From contig CM060175.1 in the NCBI GenBank assembly GCA_030549775.1, positions 35,710,318-35,774,317 of the forward strand: DNA of 64,000 nt, read 5' to 3'. The stretch is from Tamarix chinensis. Taxonomy: Eukaryota > Streptophyta > Magnoliopsida > Caryophyllales > Tamaricaceae. The notes under the pieces are model-generated. The model was not told the DNA's origin. It searched no databases and saw only the letters and a list, made by a program, of their open reading frames with translations. A program made the translations under genes and the position numbers. The stretch's first letter is position 1; each line of letters opens with the position of its first letter. This document shows positions 34,111 to 47,283 of the stretch, in pieces.

Positions 34111-36054
34111 TGTAAAGTTTGCATGGGAGTGAAATTTATGTATGAAAGGTTGATTTGGGATATAAGAAAGGTAAGGTAAGTTTTATTTTGGTGTTTAAAC
34201 ACTTTGGGTGAAAAGTAGTACGTGGAGCAATATAAGGGTGCATAGGAAACCAAGCTAAGGTTTGTGTGGACAATTAGGGTTTGTTGGGGCTGCTTAGAAC
34301 TTTTTTGTTATCATGTGTATTTGGTGATTTAAGTGTAATTATGATTATGGAATTTTATGATTTGTGATGTGTGAAACGTAAAGGGAATGATTCATGCATG
34401 TCTAGGATGAAAGCTTCTGAATAAGATACTTAAAACATTAATCACGTAAAGTGGAAGATGTTGAGCTGGGACTAGACCGATCCATCAGCGAATAATAGTG
34501 GTTAGGGCATGATGCCTTATGTGTAACCGGTCCACAGGTAATAATAGTGGTCAGGCTTTGTATCTCTGTCTTTTTGGTCCACTGGCTATAATAGTGGGGG
34601 ATTCCGTGCTAAAAAAAACCAAACATATTTGTGCCAAGACATGGGAAAGACGCTAATTACTTATAGTGGAACACCATCCGAGCAGGGGCCAGACTGGTCC
34701 ATTGATGAAGAATTGTGGCGAGATACTACGATATCCTAGATACCGATCCACCGGCGAATAATAGTGGTTAGGGCATGATGTCCTATGTGTTTCTGGTTCA
34801 CCAGCTATAATAGTGAGGTTCCCGTACTCGCGTGGATTTGATAAAAAGCATGGTGTGAATTGACTTCTGGCGGGGCTGAGTGTTGAGCATGTTTTGGCTC
34901 AAAGTTTGAGAGTGTCGTGGCTGTATTTTCCCTTTATGTGATTCTATTTCATTTTGTTATTTCTTGTGTATCGGATTTATCCCTTTTATTTATTTCCTTG
35001 TATTGAGTATTTTAAACAAACCTTTTATCAATTTTAAGATTATTTCTTTCGAGGAATTTTGATTTCACACTCTAATTTCTATCTTATGATTGATTTTACT
35101 TTCTTGGTTTGTAAACCTTCATGCACACTCTGATTTTTTATGAATGATTCTTCTAGTTCTTTTATGAGCTCTTGGTTTGAATTTAATGTCAATCTTTTCT
35201 TTAGCCTTAGCACTTGGTACTGAAACAATCGGAGAGAACCGGTTTGGTACTAAGTGTGGCGGTAACATCCCCAGAATTCATGGGTTTTAATTTAATTTTT
35301 TCCGCTTAAAAAAAAAGTAGTGAATTTTGGGGGTGTTACATATTCCTTGATTAGCTACCATGTTTTAGTTTTCCTATTGTCCTTCATTGATGACTTTAAG
35401 ATTTTCCTTTGGGAGAGATCATAATAGATCCTAATTTCTTACATACTCTAAATAATGTTGATGTGCTAGGGGATATTAATACTATACATTCTATTCACCT
35501 AGGTGTTTTATAAGCTTGGATAGAATTTATGTCCATTTTTTGTTACTTGGATTTGATTAGACTTTATATTCATCAGTGGTTACTTAGGTTTAGTCAAATT
35601 TATTTCCATTGGTGGTTACTTGGTGTTTGCTAGAGTTTATGTCCATTGCAGGTTACTTTATTTTGATTGGACTTTTTATCATTAAGTTTGGATAGAATTC
35701 CATGGTATGCGAGACCATTGTTTGTAATCAATCCATCACTCAAAAAAACAATGAAAGAAATTATGGCTATTGAATAGTTAATTTAATGGATCATGGAAAC
35801 ACATAAAATATACCTAATGGAATACTCTCGTAAGATTATAGTAGAAGAGTCTTGGGAGGCATGGACTAACTTGTCATTAATTATACGTGCCATTTGTAAT
35901 ATTTATGTTTTATTGATGAGCATGATGACCTAACAATTATAAGATACAAGGCATTAACACCTCATTTTTCATAGGTCTGTTTGGTATTTTCCATTTCTGC
36001 AATGTTTTAAAATAAAAAAAAAAGTTAGTAGTGAAATTTTTGGGGTATACAAAA

Positions 36055-36190
36055 TGGTATTAGGGCTTTAATTTAAAACTCCTTCATTTTAATTATGTTT
36101 AGCTTATACAAAAGGTTGGTATTAGAGCTCTAATGTTATACTACTTTATTTTAAATACATTTACCTAATACCAAAGGTTGTAATCAAATC
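36055..36190 (+). other. Primer binding site, tandemly multiplied
   Basis: TGGTATTAGGGC (36055-36066) adjoins the LTR and resembles the initiator-Met-tRNA site TGGTATCAGAGC. A second copy, TGGTATTAGAGC, lies at 36117-36128 and a decayed third follows near 36178, in ~60-bp repeats starting AYAMAARG. Confidence 0.65.
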
Positions 36191-36469
36191 ATTGCTTTGA
36201 GATTTTTGACCTTTTGAATCTATAAGCCGACACCATATTTTTTTTAATGATTTTCTAACAACCTTGAGTATTTGACTGAAAGATCAAGTGTCTTCAAACC
36301 TAGAAATTTTCGTGAGTGAGAGTGGGTTGGGATTGTGTGATAAATAAATTTTTGGTGATCTAGTTATGGGGGTCATAAAGCTTCATAATTTTTTGTTTTT
36401 TATAAACTCTAATCGTTAGGAGTTAATGTGTTCCAATGACTATTATTAGTGCATCAAGGTATTGATGGA

Positions 36470-37260
36470 GGCTGTCTACGCTGAATGAATGACATGGTTT
36501 AGGCAACCCAACCGCCGCCACTAGTGTTAGTACCCTCACTAATTTTGAAGGATTGGATCAAGAGATAAATACATCATCATCCACCAATATTTAAGAGTCA
36601 AGAGGACCCTGAAATCATTAAGAGATGGATCAAGGATATAGAGAAGACCTTTAGTAATTGTGATTTTTTGTTGGATAGAGGGTTGATGTGGATATGTACT
36701 ACCTAAGTTGATATGAAGACCTATGGTAGAAAATATTTCTACATAGAGAAAGAGAGAATACCACTTGGGGACCTTTCCTTAAGACTCTTCAAGCTAAGTT
36801 TTACGCTACTCATCACCACATGAATATGAACATCAAGTTTATGGCTCCTCGGTAGGGAGACATGTTGATGGAGAAGTACTATATGACATTCATATACTTG
36901 ATTTAGTTTACCCTTGAGGTGGAGGCCAGTAAGGCAATATAGGTTTATCATTTAAAGATAGGAATAAGGATCTAGTATTAAAAGTTCATAGTGAGATCTA
37001 GCTCACTATATATGGTTGGGATATACGAGTAGCACTCGGAAGCCTCAAGGGTTATCTAGGTCAAGAGTTCCTAGTTTTTTGATAGGATAAAATTTGAGGG
37101 TCACTAATAGAGTAGTGTAAAAAAGAAGGAACATTCTAGAGGTAGCATACTACTTATGTATAGTAGGAGTATAGGGCCAACACACCGATTGAGAGGTTAG
37201 TTTAGGGTGTGTTTCAAAAAGGGACATTATTATAGCAAATGTTGTAAAGCAGACCACCAA
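36470..37260 (+). pseudogene. Gypsy gag remnant
   Basis: Pieces of retrotransposon gag are visible near 36570-36660 (HHPPIFKSQEDPEIIKRWIK, then IEKTFSNCDF), with stops. A knuckle-like CFKKGHYYSKCCK follows near 37210-37250. This is the Tekay-type arrangement; no complete frame remains. Confidence 0.65.
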
Positions 37261-37599
37261 AGGATGGATTGCTTCAGCAACAAAGTAAATTACCATGGTT
37301 ATTGTATGATTAAACACAAGGTTTATGACTATCATGTCAAAGGTGGGAGTGTTCAAGATAGTTAGTCTCAACCTTAGAGCACCTAATCTAATCATCAACC
37401 TAATCCATAGATTCAAAGTGTTCCTTTGTCACCAAATAGTGTTATCAACCATACTAGTCAACCAAGGGGTTAGAATCCCTACATTTTTTAGTAGGATCAC
37501 TGGTTAAGAACTTTAGGAGTTCCTTGATTCAAGATTCTAAATGTGATTAGCCATTTTGAAACCAAGCATTAGGCCAATATGTTAACTAATAAGATTACT

Positions 37600-37980
37600 A
37601 TTTCTACTTCTTTAACATTTATTATATTTAACTTTGGCGCATCACATTCTTTTGTGTCATTCGCATTTGTAGCTAGAGTCTTTTAACCTCATTTTGGTAG
37701 TATTCCTTAACTTTGATGGCTATAATTACATGCTCCATGCTTTATAAAGAGGTGACCTTAATTATTGAGGAAGTAGAGTTTCCCTTAGATCTCCTGAAGC
37801 TTGAATTGAGTAATTTTAATATAATTGTTGGCATGGATATATCAAGTATTGATAGATTGAGAGTAAAATTATGCTGTTCTTTGAGGACCAAAGGGTGTTA
37901 TGGTTTCTATCAAACGTGTGAGCCTGATCCCTCTATGAAGTTCCTGTTGGTGATCATGCTGAGTACGCTTATTTAAAATG
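37600..37980 (+). pseudogene. Gypsy protease remnant
   Basis: A piece like FGASHSFVS (about 37633-37660, after a degenerate catalytic site) is followed by a short open stretch (37713-37976) with VEFPLDLLKLELSNFNIIVG and MD. This is the conserved end of the chromovirus aspartic protease. Frameshifts separate the parts. Confidence 0.65.
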
Positions 37981-38143
37981 GGTATCCAATCTTCTTATGT
38001 AGTGTTTGAGGCACTCATTTTTATGAAATTCTGCCATATCAAATTTGGGATATCCAAGAGTATCAAAATGTTTTTACTAACAAGATTATGGATACACCAT
38101 CAATTATAGATGATGTGTTCACAATCGATTTATTGCTAAGGAC

Positions 38144-39003
38144 GAAGCCTATAGCCAAAGAACCTTATTGTATGTCACCTGTAGAGAGAGAAGAGCTTAA
38201 GGATTTGTTGGAATAATTTTTGAGAATGGGTACATTTAACCAAGTGTATCACCCTAAGAAACAACTATTTAATTTCTTAAGAAGAAGGATGGAGGTCTAA
38301 GGCTATGCACTAACTACCAAGGGTTGAATGAGGTTATAATGAAGAACTAATATTTGTTGCATCAAATCAATGTTCTATTTAAATAGATTAAAAGAGCCAT
38401 ATTTTTTATGAGATTTATCTTTGGTTAGGTCACAAATAGTTGAGGACCGTGGAAAAGGATAGTATAGAGAATACATTTTAGATTGGATACTACCTTAACT
38501 AGTTCACAATAATACACTTGAGGCTCACTAATGCACTAACAACATACATGTGTTTCGTGGACTGAATTTTGATTTTTTTTATTCATTTCATTGAGACTTT
38601 ATCTTCTACTCTAGTAGATGGGAGGAGAAGAAATACCATATAAGATAGAAATTAGGATTGTTGAAATCATACTAATTATATGCCAAGATTTTGAAGTATA
38701 TGTTTTGGGTGGATCAATTAGCTCTCCTAGGACATGTAATTTTGAAATATAGTGTGTCATTAAGAACTTCTATGGTTCTAGAAATATTAGAGTGGCCAAA
38801 ATTTGCATCTATCAAGGAGGTGTAGAGTTTCTTAGGATTGATCGATTATTAGCATAGATTAGTTGGAGACTTCTTAAAGGTATCCCATTTATTAAAGAAG
38901 TATATATGTTTCCAATGGGATGAGAATTATGGCAAGGTAATTAAGGAAATGAAGAGGTGCTTGAATGTATCCTCTGTGTATTGCCATCAATTTGAGATGT
39001 TGC
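38144..39003 (+). pseudogene. Reverse transcriptase remnant, copy 1
   Basis: It contains weathered RT blocks: YCMSPVEREELKDLLE at about 38165-38215, KKDGGLRLC.NYQGLNE at about 38280-38335, and later pieces up to the 'FYRRFV' region near 38850. Stops and shifts throughout. It matches copy 2 (39040-39864) in the same order and orientation. Confidence 0.7.
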
Positions 39004-39039
39004 GTTCATGATCTATTTATTTCCAGGGATAGGATGAGT

Positions 39040-39864
39040 GTCTAAAACAATGTATCATATTACACCTATAGAGATGAAGGATCTTAAGGTTTAGTTGAAA
39101 TATTTTTTGGATAAGAGCTTCATTTGACAAACTATATTACCATAGGTTGTTTATATTTTATTAGTTATAAAGAAGGATGGAGGACTAAGGTTTTGTATCA
39201 ATTATTAACGGTTGAATCAAGTTACAGAGAAGAAATGATATCTAGTACCCGAAATTGATTATTTGTTTGACTAGCTTAAAAGAGCCATAGGGTTATCCTA
39301 GATTCATCTTTGATTATTTTATCATTTGTTGAGGATCATTGAGTAGGATACTCTAAACAGTTCAAACCAAATACGTACATTACTAGTTTAGATTAATGCT
39401 TTTTGGACTCACTTATGCACTAGCAACATTCATGCCTTTCATGAACACGATTTTTGATAGTTTTTGGATTAGTTATTTGAGATGGTCATTGATAACATCC
39501 TCCTCTACTCTATTAGATGGGAGGAGCACAAAAATCATATGAGATAGAAATTAGTATTGTTAAAGGCACACTAGTTATATGCCAAGCTTCCAAAATGTGA
39601 GGTATTGTTGGATCAAGTAGATCTCCTTTTATGTTTTAGGTTGTTTCATTGTTTTCAACATCTATATATATCAAGGAGGTGTGTAGCTTTCTAGGATTAC
39701 CTAGTTATTACCATATATTTGTTACAAACTTCTATAAGGTAGCATTTTTCCTAAATAATATGCAGAAGAAGGCTATATATTTCTAGTAGGATGAGAAGAA
39801 TGGAAAGGCCTTTGAGGAATTAAAGAGGCTTTGAATTCAGCCCTAGTTCTCACATTATTGAATG
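39040..39864 (+). pseudogene. Reverse transcriptase remnant, copy 2
   Basis: A second run of the same RT blocks: ITPIEMKDLKV near 39058-39090, KKDGGLRFCINY near 39170-39210, and an MPFGL-like piece near 39390. It continues into RNase H. The two copies are clearly diverged, so the duplication is old or the copies come from different elements. Confidence 0.7.
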
Positions 39865-41312
39865 TAATGGATGGTTTCATGGAGTATAGTGGCACTTTTA
39901 AGAATGTATGAGGTTGCTTCTTGATGTAACATAGGAGAGTAGTGGCCTATGGCTCTCAACAATTTATGCTACATGAATAAAAATATCTAATGCATGATTT
40001 ATAACTTGTTGTAGATTTGTTCTCCTTGAAGAGTTAGAGGAATTATCTCTATGTCATTTAGTACTAGTTCTATATTGATCATAAGGGCCTGAAATACATT
40101 TTCTTGTAGCTGGAGTTGAATTTGAGGTAGTGCCAATAATTAGAGTTAGTTAAGAATTATGACATGGAGTTGACCTACCATAAGGGTGAGGCTAATGTAG
40201 CAACATATGCTTATAGTAGGAAGACATCACAATTCTTGAGCATGATTGTGTTGTCCAACAATGGTGTTAAGAGCTTAAAGAGATGGAGATTGAGTTGATC
40301 ACCGCTTTTAGCTTACAAGTGATGATGAGTTCACTCACCTTCAAACCTTTAGTACTTGATGAAATTTGAGATAGTAAACATTTTAATGTTCAGCTCAAAA
40401 ACATGAAGTGTAGTATTGTAAATGGTAGAGCTGAGGGATTCTAGATCCATTAAAATAATAGTGTACCATGGGGATTTATTGAGCTCAAGAGGAAATCTTG
40501 ATGAATGGTCATTGTACTTACTATTCCAATTATCCTAGGGGGGACAATTTGTACAAGAATTTTAATAACATATATTTGTGGCCAAGTATGAAGCACGAGG
40601 CTGAAAAGTTTGTTGTCTAATTTTTTTATCTTTTAAAGGTTAATTTTGAGCACAAGAGACTAGTATGTTTAGTAAAACCACTAGAAGTCCTACACTAGAA
40701 GTGAGATAGTATATTAATGTATTTTTTGGTTTTTCTTCCAAAGGCCCATATAGCTTTTGGTTCCTTCTAGTTTCTTATTGATAGCTTGACTAAGCACATT
40801 GTGTTCATAATGATAAAGATGACATAGAGTATAGAGTAGTTATTGAATGCTTACTTAAGCACATTGTGAGACTTATGGGGGTCCCTATTGATATCTTACC
40901 AAATTGAGAATCCAAATTTTGATTAAACTTAAGGAAAATTTTTTAGATCACTTTTGGAATTAACTAAAGATGTGTACTTCTTTTCACTAAGCAATACATG
41001 GTTACATTGCATTAAAACTTGACAAGATATGCTTAAAGCATGTGTGCTAGATTTTGGAGGCTATTGGGAGGACTTCCTAGACTTGATCTAGTTCTCATAT
41101 AACAAGAATTACCACACAATTATTGGCATGATGCCTTTTGAGGCCACATATTGGAACAATATCAACGTGAAGATTATTTTGGGACTAGACATGATTGAGG
41201 TGATATCAAGACAAATCAAATTGATTTACGGCTGTATGAAAATAACTCTAGACTGACACTAAATCTATTTAGAGCCAAAAAGAGGAATCGATGGTTACAA
41301 TATAGGTGATAA
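39865..41312 (+). pseudogene. RNase H and integrase remnant
   Basis: RNase H-like blocks occur near 39900-40250 (a YASRQL-like piece, H and D-rich; LTYHKGEANVATYA...SR near 40175-40220). Integrase pieces follow: YLWPSMKHEAEKFV near 40575-40615, a catalytic-core relic around 40700-41060, and IGMMPFEATYW near 41125-41155. The frame ends with GYNIGDN at 41300-41312, where the solo LTR begins. Many stops. Confidence 0.72.
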
Positions 41313-42311
41313 TGTAGTACCCCAAAACCTCAATTTAGGAATTAATAATAAAATAGGGTTTAATATGTGATATCAATTAAATATAACTTTTTTTAATAAA
41401 ATAATAATAATATAATGGGAGTAATTAAGACCAAGAAAAGAGAAAATAATATAGGATTAAATTAGGGGAGATTAGGGTAATTTATTAACTAAAATAGAAT
41501 TTTGGAAGAATTAAACAAAGTTTCTAAATTAATATAAAAAGGAAATTTAATTATTTATTTTTACTAATTTTATTATTTCCAAAAATTCAAAAACACAAAA
41601 AAAGACTCCAAATATCCCAACCACCTCATTTTTATTTTTCTTTTTTCCTTTCTCCCTCTTTTCTTCCATTTCCTTTTTCTTTCTTCCTTTTCTTCTTTTT
41701 TCCTTTTCTCCTCTCCTCTCACTAGTTTGGGTCTCGCCCGTGCAGCCGAGCCCCTCCTCTACACTTCCTCCCTTTCTCTCTTTTTTCCCCACACAACCCA
41801 ACTCACTCCCTTCATTTTTTTCTCCCCCTTACGTGGCCTAGCATCTTCTATACTCCCTCTTTTCTCCCTAGTGTTTTTTCTGTTTTCCTCTTTTGCCTCC
41901 GTCTCCTATCTCACCCTCAAAAAATGGTGTGTATGGTTACTTGATAGCCATAACTCCCCTACCTCCCTACTCTCCCATCAACATAACCTACAGGGCATGC
42001 AGCTAGTATTGCACTACACTAGTCCCCCACCCTCTACAACCCTGACACCCTCACCAACACCCCTTGTAGCCTGCCAAATTTTCCCCTGCCTCCTACAACC
42101 CTACATCCATGTAGGCTTGTACTGGCTTACCACCATCAGCTAGTGATCCCCTGCCCTCCTACTCCCTTGTCTTCTTCTCCTCCCTGTGCCTATAAATACC
42201 CTAGCCCTCACACTTCTTCCTCTCCTTATTCTGTACCCAAAACTTCCCAAAATTCTCCACCAACTCATGATTAAACACCACCCTAGCTGTCACCATCTAA
42301 GCCACTGCTAA

Positions 42312-43132
42312 TGCAGGCGCATCTAATGATTCTAATATTCCTATTGATTCTCAAGTTGAGGAAGAATTATCTTTCTTAATATTGGAGCCAATTATATTAA
42401 ATATTCTTTATAATATGTCTATGCTTGTTATTGAAAACAATTCATGATATTCTTGTAGGTATTTTACATATTTGCAAGGAGAAGATGTTAACACACTTTA
42501 AGTGTACAAGCATTCAAAGAATTCAAAACTGTGGCATACATGGGATGATAATTTACAACAAGAAGATATGGTGCTGATTATCATTAGTTATATTAACTTG
42601 TTGTAAACCCTAAGTGTATTTTATGTAAGTTAGGGTTTGATATAATTTCATGTATGTATCATAGTTGATTGTGTTTCTTTGTAATTTTAGTCATTAGTAT
42701 CATTTAGATGATGTTATTATGATTGATATTAGATTTTGTATGGGATTAATTGAAGTGATTAAATGGGCTTGAATTAAGGGGGAACTCGGCTGATTTAGGC
42801 ATGTATTCGAGCCTCCCTTCCCTATATATATATATATCTACTTGTACATGTCGAGCATAATGAAGAAATAATAGAACTTTTTGAGCTTAGTCTCTATCAA
42901 GCTTTACTACGTGTATTCTCCCTTCCAAGACTCATTTGATCAAGGAAAAACCTGGGGTTTAACCTTCATCCTTCGAGCTTTTGAATGATTGGTATCATTC
43001 AAAACAACCGATGCAACTTCTATTCGAGTGTAACCCGTAGTAAGACCTATTTTGCTCTTTGAGATTCAAATGGCTGGATTCAAACTCATGGAATAATCAA
43101 TCCAATACTTTCCTCCACTTTGATTCATATCA
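42312..43132 (+). repeat. 5' LTR of the CRM-like element
   Basis: Starts TGCAGGCGCATC and ends CATATCA, five bases before the primer site. TATATATATATAT near 42824-42836 is the likely TATA box. It carries the same peptide-coding stretch as the 3' LTR, closed early by a TGA. Confidence 0.88.
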
Positions 43133-43137
43133 AATTT

Positions 43138-43149
43138 TGGTATCAAAGC
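43138..43149 (+). other. Primer binding site of the CRM-like element
   Basis: TGGTATCAAAGC matches the initiator-Met-tRNA type site (TGGTATCAGAGC) at 11 of 12 bases, just after the 5' LTR. Confidence 0.85.
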
Positions 43150-44020
43150 TCAACATTCCCTTGTCTCCAGCGCATGCAATGACAGATTCTTCCTGAATTC
43201 AACCAGCAGCTACATCCTTTGAGTTCTGCAAGAAACACCCCGAGAAAAAGCATGTTCTTTCCCCATTTCTTGCATATTTAACTCATTCTTGGATCTTCAA
43301 GATCAATCTTGGTTAAAGATATTGAATTATTAAAACAATCTTGTTGCAGTTTCTTGCATCCATACAACAAAAATCATCATTACTTCAACCAACATTTCCT
43401 TACTTAGCCGAATTGCACCTGTTTTTTTTCTTGGTTCATTTCTAGCCTTGCTTATATTTTCCACCATCCCTTTCTCTCTTTTTTTCTCTCCCCATTTTTA
43501 TTGTTATACAACCATTTATCCATCCATTTCTATTTCCTTATCTTACATACCAACTGTGGCAAGAAAAAAACCTGAACCCTAGTAACATAGTCCAGTTCGC
43601 AGGTTGATAATTGTTGTGTGTGTCTCGCCTTGGTCCGATCCATTTAATCTCCAAGTCTAATAAATACTCTTCTTCTTTTTCTTCTCCACATCTCCTATGA
43701 TACAGAACACTCGAATCTTCAACTTGAAGACCTTTATGTGTTAAAGAAACAACCGACATAATCATTATTTTATGTAGCTGATTTTTGAATCACATAAGAA
43801 GAATACCTTCCAATAATTTTATTTCTGTGTGCATGCTGTGATTTCTTATGGCTACATTTCCCTCATTTTTGAAGGATCAAGAAAACAGGTAGTGCTCTTC
43901 GAATTTTTTGTGAATTAGCAAAATATTTGTGTCTTGTTTGGTTGTAGGGAAATTCCAGCACATACACACTTCGGGGAATCCTTTTGTGCAAAGAAAGAGG
44001 TGTGTGTCACCCTTCACTAT
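43150..44020 (+). other. Leader of the CRM-like element
   Basis: AT-rich, without a gene. It lies between the primer site and gag and would be the 5' untranslated leader, with a possible packaging role. Confidence 0.5.
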
Positions 44021-45236
44021 GGCTAGTGATGAAGTTCATGCCTCGGTAGAGACTATCAAGGGTCTAACCAAACGAGTGGATGCTCAATTACACAATCAAA
44101 CCACACTTCAACACCAACTACAAAGTGTGAAAGCAAAACTAGCCGATTAAGAGGCGCATCGACCGTGGCAAAATCTCATGGAGACCACACATGATAGTGT
44201 GGAAGGAAAGATGAAGCCTATCTTCCATGCAAAATGTGGATGTGAATATTCAAACATGCATCACAATGAAGATGGAGAAGATGAGATGAGATCCTTTGGC
44301 TCAACCAACAAAAGAAGACCACATACATTCCAAGTAAGACATGCTTACCATGAAGATTAAGGTATTAAACTTGACCTTCCTGAATTTTATGGTGATTTGA
44401 ATGTAGAGTTATTATTTGAGTGGTTGCATGAAATTGAAGGTATCTTTGAATTTAGAGAGTATGATGATGAGAGAAAATTCAATCTAGCTACTCTTAAGTT
44501 CAAAACGTTTGCTAGAATTTGGTATAATAATTTAAAAAGAACAAGAGAAAGACAAGAGAAATCAAAGATAAAATCTTGGTAAAAACTTAAGAAACACCTA
44601 AGAAAAAAATTTGTGCCTAGAGAGTATGAGAAAGATATGTATGTGAAAATGTTATCTCTAAGGAAAGTATTATTTAGTGTAGAAGAATACACTAGAGAAT
44701 TTGAAAGACTAGCCCTTATTTGAGATGTTCAAGAAAGAAAAGAACAAAAGTGTGCTTGATACTTAGGTGGCTTGAATAACTTGATAAGAGATAAAGTTGA
44801 CATGTATTCTTATGATTCTCTTGGTGACTTAATTAAGTTGGCTTTAAAATTTGAAAGACAAACTAAATCAACCAAAGCCTATGTTAAATCTAATGTTTCA
44901 ACTTCAACTAAACCCTATTCTAACACCTTTACACCTAAATCAACATCTTCATATGATGAAAAGAATAATCGAGATGATAAAGGTAAAAATAAGGTAGTTG
45001 AAATGGAAAATAAACAATGTTTTAAATGTAAAGGATATGGAAATTTTACTAGAGATTGTCCTAACCAATGTGCTTTAACCTTGCATGAAATAGAAAACAT
45101 GGAACCATGTAGTGATGATGAGAATTTAGAAATTGAATCTCCTAATGAAATCTTTACCATGGATGAAGGAGAAGGAGATCTATGTTTTATAATTCAAAGA
45201 GTGTTACAAATCCCACCTACTATGACACCTACTTAA
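44020..45236 (+). pseudogene. CRM-like gag
   Basis: Broken into several frames: 44020-44148, 44163-44360, 44397-44582 and 44772-45236. The core contains LFEWLHEIEGIFEF, FARIWYNNL, and W.KLKKHLRKKFVPREYE after a stop near 44580. A nucleocapsid knuckle, CFKCKGYGNFTRDC (about 45020-45060), has the usual His replaced by Asn. Gag would package the RNA; with this many stops and the altered knuckle it cannot work. Order and motifs fit the chromovirus gag next to the primer site. Confidence 0.8.
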
Positions 45237-45239
45237 AGA

Positions 45240-45700
45240 GAGAAAAATTTTAAGACTAAGTGTAAAATAGGCGACATGATTTATATACTCATAATGGATA
45301 GGTGTTCATGTACGAATGTTGCTAGTGAAGCAATGGTTAATAAACTTGGTTTAGAGACTACTAATCATCCTAAACCCTAATCCTTAAAATGGATTAATAA
45401 AGATAAAGGAGCTAAAGTAAACAAAAGAACCTTAATCAAATTTTCCATTAGAGACTATCATGATGAAGTTCTATGTGATATCTTGCCTATGGATGCTTGT
45501 GGATTACTTTTATGAAGACCATGGCAGTACGATAGTAAAGCAGCTCATGATGGGGTAACTAATGAATATGTGGTGAAAAACGAAAAAGCAGTTGTATAGA
45601 TTGACACCTTCTTTGTGTAATGACAAAAGGGGATTATTTTTACATGAAAAGTCTATGGAAAAATACATATAAGATGAAGGAATTTGTTATACTTTAGTTT
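45240..45700 (+). pseudogene. CRM-like protease
   Basis: An aspartic-protease relic with MDRCSCTNVASEAMV near 45298-45340, where the Asp remains but the usual D(S/G)G context is altered. EVLCDILPMDACGLLL near 45470-45515 is followed by RPWQYD. Stops occur near 45380, 45514 and 45598. It would process the polyprotein in an intact element. Confidence 0.78.
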
Positions 45701-45752
45701 CTAAAGATTTTAAATCTGGGAAGCAACAAATTGAAATCCTAATCTAATTAAG

Positions 45753-46450
45753 TTGCTTGATGAATATAATGATGAATTTCCTAATGATTTACCTCCTGGA
45801 TTACCACCTATAAGAGGTGTAGAACATGCCATTGATCTTTTTCCTTGTATGCCTATTCTAAAAAAACCAACTTATAGATGTAACCCAAAAGAAGGTAAGG
45901 AATTACAGAAACAAATCCGAGAGCTTATAGATGAAGGATTTGTGAGAGAAAGTATGAGTCCTTGTAGTGTTCCTTCTTTACTAGTGCCTAAAAAATATGA
46001 TACTTGGCATGTGTGTATAGATTCTAGGGTAGTAAATAACATTACTATCAAATATCATTTTCCTATGCCTAGGTTGGATGATATGCTTGATTAAATTTAT
46101 GGTGCACAATTATTTTCCAAAATTGATTTGAGAAGTGGATATCATCAATTAAGGATTAGAGATGGAGACGAATGGAAAACTACTTTTAAAACTAAATATG
46201 GTCTATATGAGTGGATGGTTATGTCTTTTGGGTTATGTAATGCACCTATCTCATTTATGAGACTTATGACTGAAGTTCTCTGACCTTTTCTTAGTGATTT
46301 CATTGTTGTATATTTGGATGATATTCATGTGTATAGAAAAAATTGTTATGATCACCTAGTGCATTTAAGAAAATTGTTTGATAAGCTAAGGAAAGCTAAA
46401 CTATATGGAAAACTTGAGAAATGTGATTTTATGCTTCCAAGTGTAGTTTT
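45753..46450 (+). pseudogene. CRM-like reverse transcriptase
   Basis: The 45753-46094 stretch is open and has LPPGLPPIRGVEHAIDL, then RESMSPCSVPSLLVPKK and PRLDDMLD. After a stop, [32 protein letters not shown] and the catalytic YLDDI (near 46312) follow. The two Asp of the active site survive, but stops near 46094 and 46281 break the frame. The IR(G/D)VEH and RESMSPC blocks are typical of CRM/Reina-type chromoviruses. Confidence 0.87.
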
Positions 46451-47280
46451 TCTAGACTATATTATTAGTTGAGAAGGTATTAAAGTAGATCCTAATAAGA
46501 TTAAAGCTATCAAATAATGGCCTATCCCTAAAAATTTTCAAGATGTGAGAAGTTTTCATGGATTAACTAGTTTCTATAGAAGATTCATTAAGGATTTTTC
46601 TACTATAGCTACACCTATTACTCAACTTATGAAAAAGGGTGAATTTTATTGGGGACAAGAAGCTACTCAAGCCTTTGAAACCCTCAAAACTAAACTTTGT
46701 AATGCCCTTGTTCTATCTTTACCCAACTTTAATCTTCTTTTTGAAGTAACTTGTGATGCTAGTGGAGTTGGAATAGAATGAGTACTTTTTTAGGAAATGA
46801 AACCTATAGCATTTTTCTCTGAAAAATTGAATGGAACCGAACTTAATTATTCAACTTATGACAAGGAATTCTTTGCCATAATATAGAGTCTAGAGACATG
46901 GATTCGTTATCTGAGACCAAAACCCTTTGTATTACATTCGGATCATGAAAGTTTAAAATACTTACATAGTCAAAAGAAAGTCAATCCGAGACATGCAACG
47001 TGGGTCAATTTTTACAATCCTTTGTGTTCTTTGTCAAACATTTAGATGGAAAAGAAAATATAGTCACTGATGCTCTTTCTCGTACATCTACATTACTTGT
47101 TATGATGGATGCAAAAATCTTAGGTTTTGAAATGTTAAAAGACTTATATCCCAAAGATGAAGATCTTAAGGACATATTTAATGCATGTAATGAAAGTGGA
47201 TACCATGGAAATTATGTCATACATGATGGATTTTGTTTAGAAATAAACATTGTTTTCTGAGATCTAGTATTTGAGACTTA
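46451..47280 (+). pseudogene. CRM-like RNase H
   Basis: [17 protein letters not shown] (open 46545-46781), then [11 protein letters not shown], a stop at about 46779, an [12 protein letters not shown] piece and TYDKEFFAI near 46855-46880. [12 protein letters not shown] near 46930-46970 and GKENIVTDALSR near 47050-47085 close the domain. In a working element it would degrade the RNA template. Stops at several points. Confidence 0.82.
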
Positions 47281-47283
47281 CTA

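Larger units (their letters stand above)
36052..41312 (+). mobile_element. Internal region of the old plus-strand Gypsy element (first part)
   Basis: Order from left: primer sites, gag remnant, protease, reverse transcriptase (present twice), RNase H and integrase. It breaks off at 41312 at a solo LTR and resumes at 52145. Strongly decayed, with many stops. Confidence 0.8.
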
